From contig JAGWZT010000147.1 of NCBI GenBank assembly GCA_018971925.1, positions 1-5,750 on the forward strand: 5,750 bases of DNA, given 5' to 3'. Under the pieces are notes generated by a model. It searched no databases. It saw only the letters and a list, made by a program, of their open reading frames with translations, and was not told where the DNA came from. Source of the stretch: Lysobacteraceae bacterium. Lineage in GTDB: Bacteria > Pseudomonadota > Gammaproteobacteria > Xanthomonadales > Rhodanobacteraceae. Shown here piece after piece: positions 1-5,527 of this stretch. The position numbers and the translations under genes are program-made. How positions within the stretch are numbered: position 1 is the first letter of the stretch; each line of letters opens with the position of its first letter.

Positions 1-1739
1 TCATCTTCCTGCCGCTGGCGTTCCTGTCCGGCGTCACCGGCGCGTTCTTCAAGGCGCTGTCGCTGACCATGGCGAGCGCGCTGGTGATCTCCTACCTGCT
101 CACCTTTATCGTGGTGCCGTTGCTGGCCGAGCGCCTGATCGACGAACGCCACGCGGAGGAACGTCCGCCGACCCGGCTGTGGCAGCGCTTCATGCATTTC
201 TACGAAAGCGTGCTGCTGCGCGTTCTGGAATGGCCGATGCTGCTGCTGATCGGACTGGTCCCGCTGGTGGTGGTCGGCTTCTTCGCCTACAAATCGGTCG
301 GCACCGGCTTCATGCCGAAGATGGACGAAGGCGGGTTCACGCTGGACTATCGTTCCGCGCCCGGCACATCGCTCGAAGAAACCGACCGCCTGCTGGAAAA
401 GGTCGGCGCCATCCTGCGCGCGAGTCCGTACGTCGATACCTGGTCCCGCCGTACCGGCCTGCAACTCGGTGGCGGCCTCACCGAAGCCAACAGCGGCGAT
501 ATCTTCGTGCGCCTGAAGAACGGCTCGCGGCCATCGACTGAAACAGTGATGGAGCACATCCGCGAGCAGGTCGCCGCCAAAGTGCCGGGGCTGGACGTCG
601 ACGTTTCGCAATTGCTGGAGGACATGATCGGCGACCTCACCGCGGTGCCGCAGCCGATCGAGGTGAAGCTGTTCTCGGACGATGTGGCGCAGCTCGACGC
701 CACCGCGAAAAAAGTCACGGCGCAACTCGGCAAGGTTCCGGGCGTGGTCAGCGCGCGCAGCGGCATCAATCCCGCGGGCGACGCGCTGGAGGTGCAGGTC
801 GATCCGGCCAAGGCCGCATTGCTCGGGCTCGATCCGCGCAGCGTCGCCGACCAGGTGTCGGCCGCGGTCACGGGCTCCATCGCCGCCGAGCTGCCGCAGG
901 GTCCGAAGATGGTTGCGGTGCGCGTGTGGATGCCGCCCGGTGATCGCGCCGAAATCGAACAGCTCGCGGCGCTGCCGATCAGCGATGGCCACGGTCATGT
1001 GTTTCCGCTGTCGCGGGTGGCGACGCTGGCCGAACAGCGCGGCCAACCGGAAATCGACCACGAAAACCTGAAGCGCATGCTGGCGGTGACCGCGCGCATC
1101 GAAGGGCGCGACATGGGCTCGACGATGCGCGACGTGAAGAAGGTGCTCGATGCCCGTGGCGAACTGCCGGTCGGCATGTACTACTCGCTGGGCGGCCTGT
1201 ACCAGCAGCAGCAGATCGCATTCCGCGGATTGACGATCGTGCTGCTGACGGCGATCGCGCTGGTGTTCACGCTGCTGCTGTTCCTGTACGAGAGTTTCCG
1301 CGCCGCGATCGTGGTGATGATCCAGCCGCTGCTGGCGATCTGCGGGGTGTTCATCGGCCTGTGGGTTACCGGCACCGAGCTGGACATTTCATCGATGATG
1401 GGCATGACGATGATCGTCGGCATCGTCACCGAACTCTCGATCTTCTATTTCTCCGAGCTGTCGGAAATCCAGACCGAGGCGGCGCGCGGCGAACAATCGC
1501 CGACCCTGCGCGAAGCGCTGCTGGCGGCCGGGCGCAATCGCGCGCGCGCAATCCTGATGTCCACCATCGCAGCGATCCTCACGCTGTCGCCGCTGGCGCT
1601 TGCAATCGGACGCGGCTCGCAGATGCAGCAGCCGCTGGCGATCGCGATCATCGCCGGCATGTTCGTGGCGGTGCCGCTGGTGCTGGTGGTGATGCCGGTG
1701 CTCTACTCGCTGGCGATGCGGCAGCGGACGCCTGGCTAG
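1..1739 (+). CDS. RND efflux pump inner-membrane subunit, CzcA/CusA-like (C-terminal half, 5' truncated)
   Basis: The reading frame is open from the left edge (first full codon at 3) to a TAG at 1737-1739, giving about 578 residues. RND pumps are about 1,020-1,060 residues long, so roughly the N-terminal 45% is missing. The start of the visible part is the membrane stretch ending the first half. It is followed by TM7 (about 231-306), a large periplasmic porter and docking region (about 310-1220), and TM8-TM12 (about 1224-1292, 1306-1385, 1390-1458, 1546-1608, 1624-1719). The segment GTGFMPKMDEGGF just after TM7 corresponds to the family's FLPxxDEG motif, and GIVTELSIFYFSEL in TM10 is typical of HME-type pumps rather than AcrB-type drug pumps. 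Such proteins form trimers that work with a periplasmic adaptor and an outer-membrane channel, driven by protons. The TM4 proton-relay residues lie outside the window, so the substrate (metal or organic) cannot be assigned. Confidence 0.93.
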   Translation, partial: IFLPLAFLSGVTGAFFKALSLTMASALVISYLLTFIVVPLLAERLIDERHAEERPPTRLWQRFMHFYESVLLRVLEWPMLLLIGLVPLVVVGFFAYKSVGTGFMPKMDEGGFTLDYRSAPGTSLEETDRLLEKVGAILRASPYVDTWSRRTGLQLGGGLTEANSGDIFVRLKNGSRPSTETVMEHIREQVAAKVPGLDVDVSQLLEDMIGDLTAVPQPIEVKLFSDDVAQLDATAKKVTAQLGKVPGVVSARSGINPAGDALEVQVDPAKAALLGLDPRSVADQVSAAVTGSIAAELPQGPKMVAVRVWMPPGDRAEIEQLAALPISDGHGHVFPLSRVATLAEQRGQPEIDHENLKRMLAVTARIEGRDMGSTMRDVKKVLDARGELPVGMYYSLGGLYQQQQIAFRGLTIVLLTAIALVFTLLLFLYESFRAAIVVMIQPLLAICGVFIGLWVTGTELDISSMMGMTMIVGIVTELSIFYFSELSEIQTEAARGEQSPTLREALLAAGRNRARAILMSTIAAILTLSPLALAIGRGSQMQQPLAIAIIAGMFVAVPLVLVVMPVLYSLAMRQRTPG

Positions 1740-1809
1740 CCCGCTCCGCCACTGGCCACATCCATGTTGCTCGCCCGTCACTTGTGCCCAGGGCCGCCCT
1801 TGGCGTTCA

Positions 1810-1830
1810 AATCGGCAATCCTCGCCGATT
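1810..1830. terminator. Hairpin between convergent genes, possible bidirectional terminator
   Basis: AATCGGC (1810-1816) pairs perfectly with GCCGATT (1824-1830) across a 7-base loop. It lies 70 bases after the RND stop and 38 bases after the kinase stop on the other strand. There is no real T-run on either side; reading the minus strand, the stem is followed only by TTTG-like sequence. Position supports a role in ending convergent transcripts, but the sequence is weak as an intrinsic terminator. Confidence 0.35.
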
Positions 1831-1839
1831 CAGTCGGCG
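1823..1839. other. Overlapping alternative hairpin
   Basis: CGCCGA (1823-1828) pairs with TCGGCG (1834-1839) across the loop TTCAG. It reuses the right arm of the 1810-1830 stem, so only one of the two hairpins can form in a given transcript. No T-tract follows. It may simply be a second half of a convergent-gene termination region. Confidence 0.3.
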
Positions 1840-1867
1840 TCACGCAATCTGCCTTCGCTCGCGACGC

Positions 1868-3286
1868 CTATCCAGGTGCCCGCGCAATCCGCGAATCCGC
1901 GTCAGCGCCCCAACTCAACGTCACACGCAACACGCCATCTTCCAATGCATACGACAGCGCCATCTTCAGCACGCGCGCGGCGGCGGCGGCCAGTGCAAGT
2001 CCGAGTCCTGCATGGCCCGCACCCTGCGCGCCCTTGCGCCAGAAGCGCTGGCCGAAGTTGGCGAGATCCCCGGCGTGCAACGCGGGTGCGGCGTTGCACA
2101 CTTCGATGCCCCACTCGCTCGCGCGCAAACCGACGACGCCGCCGGCCGGCACGTACGCCACCGCGTTGCCGAGCAGGTTGTCCAGCACGATTTCCAGCAG
2201 CGCGGGGTCTGCCTCGACGGCGAAATCCCGTTTGCATGCAGGATCGGATTCGATCCGCACGCCGCGCGCACGCGCCGCGTCCTGACGCCGCGCGCAGACC
2301 CGCGCCAGCAACGGCGACAGCGGCACGCGTTCGGATCGGGACTGTTCCAGCCCGGACTGGATTCGCGTCAACTGCAGCAGCGCGGTTACGGTCGCTTCGA
2401 GTTCCGCACCGATGCTGCCCACCTCGCCGAGCAGGCTGTGCGCATCGCGTCCACTCGGATAACGCGTTTCCACATCCACCAACGTGCGCAATTCGGCGAG
2501 CCGCGTTCGGAATTCGTGCGCCAGTCCCGAGGCGAATTGCCGTTCGCGCGCAAGGCCCGCGTCCATCCGCGCCAGCACCTCGTTGATGCGGGCGACCAGT
2601 GGCGCGAGCTCGGTGGTTCCGCTGGCAGGCAGGCGTCCGCCGGGCGCATCGGGGCCGATTTCGGCCATCGCCCGGTCCAGCACCGCGAGCGGCCGCAGGC
2701 CGCGTCGCACCAGCCACGGGGTCACGAGCATCACCAGCACGCACGCGCCCAGCAGGCTGCCGAGCAGAATGATGTCGAGCGTGCCGAGCAGGTCATCCAG
2801 GGGTCCACGATCGAGTGCGTAACGCAGCTGGCACGCAGGCGCACCGGGGGCCGCCACGCGATGGCCCTCTGCCGCAGGCGCGAAACGCACGGCGACCACG
2901 CGCAACGAGCGTCCGCCCGGTAGTTCCGCATCCGCGAAAACCGGCTGCACGCCGGCGGCCATGGACGGTGGCACTTCCGAGGTTCGCGCGACGACGTTGT
3001 CGCCGCAGCGCAGTTCGTACCAGCTGGTATCCGCGTTGCCGGGGAAAACGTTGGCTTCGGCATTGTCGGCGTCGACGGCAATGCGGCCGTTCTCGATTTG
3101 GGTCAGCGCCGCCAGTGATTGTGCGCGCGACAGCAGTGAAGCATCGAAACGCTGCTGCATCTCGGTGTCGGCGCGCCAGTCCACGATCTTGGCGGCCGCA
3201 CCGAACACCACCAGCACGGCCAGCGCCAACAGCAGTGTAAGGCGCGCGCGCAGCGAAAAGGTTTGCTTTTTCCTTCCGGTGATCAA
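1868..3286 (-). CDS. Membrane sensor histidine kinase of a two-component system (QseC/PmrB-like architecture)
   Basis: Partner kinase of the regulator just upstream; predicted inner-membrane protein of 472 residues from a TTG at 3286. Order: TM1 about 16-35, periplasmic domain 36-169 with two cysteines (94, 152), TM2 about 170-193, HAMP about 194-250, H-box HEFRTRL with phospho-acceptor His257, N-box DNLLGNA (Asn374), G2 box GHAGLGLA (about 425-431). The Pro usual after HExRT is Arg. The usual DxGxG (G1) motif is absent; the equivalent region reads CNAAPAL before FGQRFWRK. HExxT is intact, so both kinase and phosphatase chemistry remain plausible. The TTG is chosen because AGGGG lies 9 bases upstream and TM1 follows closely. 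A GTG at 3391 would add 35 residues encoded by repeat-like DNA, and has only weak ribosome-binding sequence. The signal sensed is unknown. Confidence 0.88.
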   Translation of the reverse strand: MITGRKKQTFSLRARLTLLLALAVLVVFGAAAKIVDWRADTEMQQRFDASLLSRAQSLAALTQIENGRIAVDADNAEANVFPGNADTSWYELRCGDNVVARTSEVPPSMAAGVQPVFADAELPGGRSLRVVAVRFAPAAEGHRVAAPGAPACQLRYALDRGPLDDLLGTLDIILLGSLLGACVLVMLVTPWLVRRGLRPLAVLDRAMAEIGPDAPGGRLPASGTTELAPLVARINEVLARMDAGLARERQFASGLAHEFRTRLAELRTLVDVETRYPSGRDAHSLLGEVGSIGAELEATVTALLQLTRIQSGLEQSRSERVPLSPLLARVCARRQDAARARGVRIESDPACKRDFAVEADPALLEIVLDNLLGNAVAYVPAGGVVGLRASEWGIEVCNAAPALHAGDLANFGQRFWRKGAQGAGHAGLGLALAAAAARVLKMALSYALEDGVLRVTLSWGADADSRIARAPG

Positions 3287-3294
3287 GGGTCGAT

Positions 3295-3367
3295 TCCCCT
3301 CATCCCGCCCTGCCGGCCACCACGGAGCTCTCGGCCAAGGATGGCAGCTTCCGCAAGCGGGAGAAGG
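3295..3367. repeat. Degenerate REP-like intergenic element between regulator and kinase genes
   Basis: The plus strand begins CCCCTCATCCCGCCCT and ends CTTCCGCAAGCGGGAGAAGG. The end contains a hairpin at 3348-3363: seven pairs with one G-T wobble around a two-base AA loop. From memory, intergenic repeats with these two ends, enclosing a short GC hairpin, are common in Xanthomonadales and other GC-rich proteobacteria. The central part here (GCCGGC at 3312-3317, GAGCTC at 3325-3330) does not match the pattern I remember, so the copy looks diverged. No second copy is in the window, so the repeat nature is inferred. Confidence 0.5.
3296..3300 (-). promoter_or_regulatory. Ribosome-binding site deciding the kinase start
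   Basis: On the minus strand ATGAGGGG (3303-3296) sits 9 bases before the TTG at 3286. It is the best Shine-Dalgarno-like sequence in the gap between the two genes. It coincides with one end of the repeat-like element, so translation of the kinase may depend on that element's edge. Confidence 0.5.
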
Positions 3368-3398
3368 AAAACACGCGCGGCGTTCCGCCACATCACTT

Positions 3399-4064
3399 TC
3401 ATGGAATCAGATATCCGGCGCCGCGCCGGTTCTCGATCAGGCTCGCGCAGCCCGCATCCGCGAGCTTGCGGCGCACACCGAACACGACCACTTCGATGCT
3501 GCGGTCGGAAGCCTCGCTTTCGCTTCCGGCAATGCGCTCAAGGATGTCCGCGCGCGGAAATACCCGGCCGCGGTGCCGCAGCAACAATTCAAGCAACGCG
3601 AACTCGCGCGGCGTGAGCTGGAGCACGCTGCCGTTCGCCGTGGCGCGATGCGCTTGCGCATCCAGCCGCACGCCCTCGTGCTCCAGCACATCCGCGTGCG
3701 TTTCGGAGGGACGCCGCGCCAGCGCGTGCAGGCGCGCGACGACTTCCTCGAACGCAAACGGCTTGACCAGGTAGTCGTCGGCACCGGCATTCAATGCATC
3801 CACGCGATCACCGACCTGGTCGCGCGCCGACAACACCAGCACGCGCGGACGCTCACCACCGGAGGGGAGCGCACGCAACACGCCGAAGCCGTCCAGCCGC
3901 GGGAGCCCGAGATCGAGCACCATGAAATCGTACGCGTAGCCGGCGAGATAGCCATTGGCTTCCATGCCGTCTCCGGCGACGTCCACCGTGAAGCCGGCCG
4001 CTCGCAAGCCGCGCGCGAGGTTGTCGCGCAGGCGTTCGGAATCCTCGACCAGCAGCAGTTTCAT
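3399..4064 (-). CDS. OmpR/PhoB-family response regulator (QseB/PmrA-like)
   Basis: A DNA-binding response regulator of 221 residues, the normal length for the OmpR family. The receiver domain (1-118) shows the acidic pair Glu7-Asp8, phospho-acceptor Asp51 in VLDLGLPRLDG, Ser79 as the switch residue, and Lys101 in LVKPF. The winged-helix domain (about 125-221) has LTPREFALLELLL and ends in ENRRGAGYLIP, the usual family ending. Phosphorylation by the downstream kinase should promote dimer binding to tandem direct repeats. The start is the ATG at 4064, since the protein then begins directly with MKLLLVEDSE. A GTG at 4073 would add three residues. The ribosome-binding sequence is weak (GGG 8 bases upstream). 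The gene is first in a two-gene operon with the kinase and divergent from the PepSY gene. The target regulon is inferred, not shown. Confidence 0.95.
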   Translation of the reverse strand: MKLLLVEDSERLRDNLARGLRAAGFTVDVAGDGMEANGYLAGYAYDFMVLDLGLPRLDGFGVLRALPSGGERPRVLVLSARDQVGDRVDALNAGADDYLVKPFAFEEVVARLHALARRPSETHADVLEHEGVRLDAQAHRATANGSVLQLTPREFALLELLLRHRGRVFPRADILERIAGSESEASDRSIEVVVFGVRRKLADAGCASLIENRRGAGYLIP

Positions 4065-4120
4065 GTGCAGCACCCGTCATGCAATGCGGGAAAGCTAACA
4101 GCGCGCGCGTGCAGCCTCCA

Positions 4121-4137
4121 CTAAGCGAGGGCTAAGC
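4121..4137. promoter_or_regulatory. Tandem direct repeat, candidate response-regulator operator
   Basis: CTAAGC at 4121-4126 is repeated at 4132-4137, an 11-base period that puts both half-sites on the same helix face. On the minus strand it reads GCTTAG-N5-GCTTAG, close to the PmrA/QseB-type box (YTTAAK-N5-YTTAAK) known for OmpR-family regulators. It lies 64 bases before the PepSY ATG and 56 bases before the regulator ATG, in the shared divergent region. CTAAG was seen by eye only three times in the window, always in noncoding DNA. I see no convincing sigma-70 -35/-10 pair; a weak TAGCTT on the minus strand near 4092-4097 could be the regulator's -10. Confidence 0.6.
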
Positions 4138-4190
4138 CCCCGCGAAGTGCGAACAAAGACTCGTGCCACAGACTGAAGCTCCCATCCCGC

Positions 4191-4195
4191 GGAGG
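4191..4195 (+). promoter_or_regulatory. Strong ribosome-binding site for the PepSY gene
   Basis: GGAGG lies 6 bases before the ATG at 4202. It is the best Shine-Dalgarno sequence in the window and fixes this start over the in-frame alternative at 4163, which would place the signal peptide 13 residues inside the protein. Confidence 0.8.
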
Positions 4196-4201
4196 TTTCC
4201 C

Positions 4202-4744
4202 ATGACACGCGTAGTATCCCGCACCTTCATCGCCACCCTCGCCATCGGCATGACCGTGGTCGCCTTTGCTGGCAACATCGGACCGGGCGACCACCTGGAA
4301 ATGGCCGCCGTGCTCAAGTCGCCTGTCACCCCGACCCAAGCCGTGAAGATCGCGGAAGCCGGCGGCGGGCGCGCCTACGGCTGCGGCATGGAAGCCACGC
4401 ACCGCGGCCACTGGTACGAAGTGGATGTATTGCGCGGCAATGCCAGGCTCGAATTGCGCATCGACGCGACAACCGGCAGGGTGCTCGGCAGCAGCCAGGC
4501 CCGCGGCGAGGATGCGCGCGGCGCACACGCGCTCGACGGCAGCAAGCTGACATTCGGCGAAGCCATCGCACAGGCCGAGCGCGTCGGCAACGGCCCCGCG
4601 CTGGAAGCGAATGCCGCGGGCCATGGCGACAAAGCGCGCGTGGATGTCGACGTCATTCAGGATCATGGCAAGCGCATCGCGCACTACCACGTGTCCATGC
4701 ACGGAGGCCGGATCGAGACTACGATGTCCGGAACGGATACCTGA
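4202..4744 (+). CDS. Exported protein with two PepSY-like repeats
   Basis: A 180-residue protein with a signal peptide: Arg3 and Arg7, a hydrophobic stretch about 9-22, and a likely cut after AFA23. Two PepSY-like units follow. The first is about 41-97, with helix TPTQAVKIAEA and strands ending RIDATTGRVLG. The second is about 115-175, with LTFGEAIAQAE and two strands. PepSY domains are small periplasmic or membrane-associated modules thought to inhibit proteases or modulate partner proteins; no enzyme activity is expected. The C-terminus is rich in His and Met (His155, 161, 163, 167; Met166), and one Cys (61) is present. The gene is divergent from the regulator and shares its operator. PepSY genes beside OmpR-type two-component systems are a recurrent arrangement, so a role in signal feedback or envelope response is plausible but not demonstrated. 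Confidence 0.85.
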   Translation: MTRVVSRTFIATLAIGMTVVAFAGNIGPGDHLEMAAVLKSPVTPTQAVKIAEAGGGRAYGCGMEATHRGHWYEVDVLRGNARLELRIDATTGRVLGSSQARGEDARGAHALDGSKLTFGEAIAQAERVGNGPALEANAAGHGDKARVDVDVIQDHGKRIAHYHVSMHGGRIETTMSGTDT

Positions 4745-4764
4745 GCCGCCGGTGCCCGTGGCAG

Positions 4765-4774
4765 CCTTGCAAGG
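4765..4774. other. Perfect 10-bp palindrome after the PepSY gene
   Basis: CCTTGCAAGG is fully self-complementary and starts 21 bases after the PepSY stop. It has no loop and no T-run, so it is a poor terminator. It could be a protein-binding dyad or chance. The spacer 4745-4870 also holds the CTAAGC half-site and the 4828-4847 hairpin. Confidence 0.25.
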
Positions 4775-4801
4775 TTGGTGAAAGGTGTGGTGAAGCGGCC
4801 G

Positions 4802-4807
4802 CTAAGC
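4802..4807. promoter_or_regulatory. Single CTAAGC half-site upstream of the PAP2 gene
   Basis: CTAAGCG (4802-4808) repeats the first seven bases of the divergent operator at 4121. The position 11 bases on, where a second half-site would lie, reads GTTGCA, a poor match. It is 63 bases before the PAP2 ATG, nearly the same distance as the operator from the PepSY ATG. It may be a weak site for the same regulator. Confidence 0.35.
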
Positions 4808-4827
4808 GTCTGGTTGCAAAGTACCCC

Positions 4828-4847
4828 GCATCGCACACCTGCGATGC
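4828..4847 (+). promoter_or_regulatory. Perfect 8-bp hairpin in the PAP2 leader
   Basis: GCATCGCA (4828-4835) pairs exactly with TGCGATGC (4840-4847) around the four-base loop CACC. It ends 23 bases before the PAP2 ATG. There is no T-run. It may be an operator dyad or an RNA hairpin that influences translation or mRNA stability. Confidence 0.45.
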
Positions 4848-4870
4848 CTGGCATGAAGTCCGGAATCCTC

Positions 4871-5494
4871 ATGCGACGATTCACAACGGTGCTGTTCATC
4901 GGCATCTGCACGTTGGCGCCGCTGGGCACGGCGCTGGCCGGCGGCCCGTTCGGCATCGATCACCGCATCGCCTACGACAACAGCGGCATCTGGGCGCGCA
5001 GCAACCAGAAGGCGCTGATGGGCGCGACCATCCTCACGGTCGTGGGCGGTTCGCTTGCGCTCGGCGACCAGGACAAGCTTGGCGACACATTCTGGCGATC
5101 GCTGGATTCGATGGCGGTATCGTCGGCGCTTGCGCAGGGCGGCAAGTGGATATTCCAGCGCGAGCGTCCTTCGCAAACCGACAATCCGGACAGGTTTTTC
5201 CAGGGCACGCGCTACCAGAGCTTTCCCAGCGGCGAAGTCACCGCGATCGCGGGCGCGGTGACACCGTTCGTGGTCGCCTACGGCCACGACCATCCCGCGG
5301 TCTATGCGCTGGAATTGCTGCCGCTCTATGATGCCGTCGCACGGGTCAAGACGCGCGGCCATTGGCAGAGCGATGTGTTGGTCGGTTGGGGCATCGGCAC
5401 GGCGGTCGGCATCTGGGCCGCGCACCGCGATTCGCCATTGATCCTCGGCTGGTTGCCGGGCGGCTTCCAGGTGGGGTTCATCCACCGCTTCTGA
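4871..5494 (+). CDS. PAP2-superfamily phosphatase-like protein, exported
   Basis: A 207-residue member of the PAP2 (type 2 phosphatidic acid phosphatase) superfamily, which removes phosphate from lipid phosphates or lipid-linked pyrophosphates at the envelope. The three motifs are present in order: K-x6-RP (Lys92, Arg99, Pro100), PSGE at 119-122 where PSGH is usual, and AR-x5-H-x3-D (Arg158, His164 as nucleophile, Asp168) in place of SR-x5-H-x3-D. The N-terminus looks like a signal peptide (basic residues 2-3, hydrophobic 5-22, ALA before Gly24). The remainder has shorter hydrophobic stretches than a classic six-TM PAP2 enzyme, and the last residues GFQVGFIHRF resemble a terminal strand. The ATG at 4871 is chosen because GGAA precedes it and it puts the signal peptide first; ATGs at 4844 and 4853 and a TTG at 4775 are in frame. 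Substrate unknown; undecaprenyl pyrophosphate, phosphatidylglycerophosphate or lipid A are candidates. Confidence 0.85.
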   Translation: MRRFTTVLFIGICTLAPLGTALAGGPFGIDHRIAYDNSGIWARSNQKALMGATILTVVGGSLALGDQDKLGDTFWRSLDSMAVSSALAQGGKWIFQRERPSQTDNPDRFFQGTRYQSFPSGEVTAIAGAVTPFVVAYGHDHPAVYALELLPLYDAVARVKTRGHWQSDVLVGWGIGTAVGIWAAHRDSPLILGWLPGGFQVGFIHRF

Positions 5495-5497
5495 TCA

Positions 5498-5514
5498 CCA
5501 GGCTGGCTGCCTGG
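5498..5514 (+). terminator. Hairpin just after the PAP2 gene
   Basis: CCAGGC (5498-5503) pairs with GCCTGG (5509-5514) around the loop TGGCT, three bases after the stop codon. No T-run follows. It may help end or protect the PAP2 transcript together with the next hairpin. Confidence 0.35.
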
Positions 5515-5527
5515 AAGCGACACGGGG

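Noticed and set aside
1361..2923. 520-codon plus-strand open frame
   Set aside because: It overlaps the end of the RND gene in another frame and runs antisense to the kinase. Composition is Arg/Ala/His-rich without domains, as expected of a GC-rich shadow frame.
2961..4124. 387-codon plus-strand open frame
   Set aside because: It is antisense to the start of the kinase and all of the regulator, both of which have clear family motifs. No recognisable domain or ribosome-binding site.
4163..4201. N-terminal extension of the PepSY protein
   Set aside because: GGAGG is correctly spaced for the ATG at 4202, and the extension would bury the signal peptide.
4121..4702. 193-codon minus-strand open frame over the PepSY gene
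   Set aside because: The plus-strand gene has a strong ribosome-binding site, signal peptide and PepSY pattern; the antisense frame has none of these and overlaps the candidate operator.
4777..4794. Direct repeat GGTGAA with 12-base spacing (4777 and 4789)
   Set aside because: Short and low in complexity, without palindromic or phased features; likely chance in G/T-rich spacer sequence.
4775..4870. N-terminal extension of the PAP2 protein from the TTG at 4775
   Set aside because: It would put 32 residues before a clear signal peptide and would translate the CTAAGC half-site and hairpin. No good ribosome-binding site precedes it.
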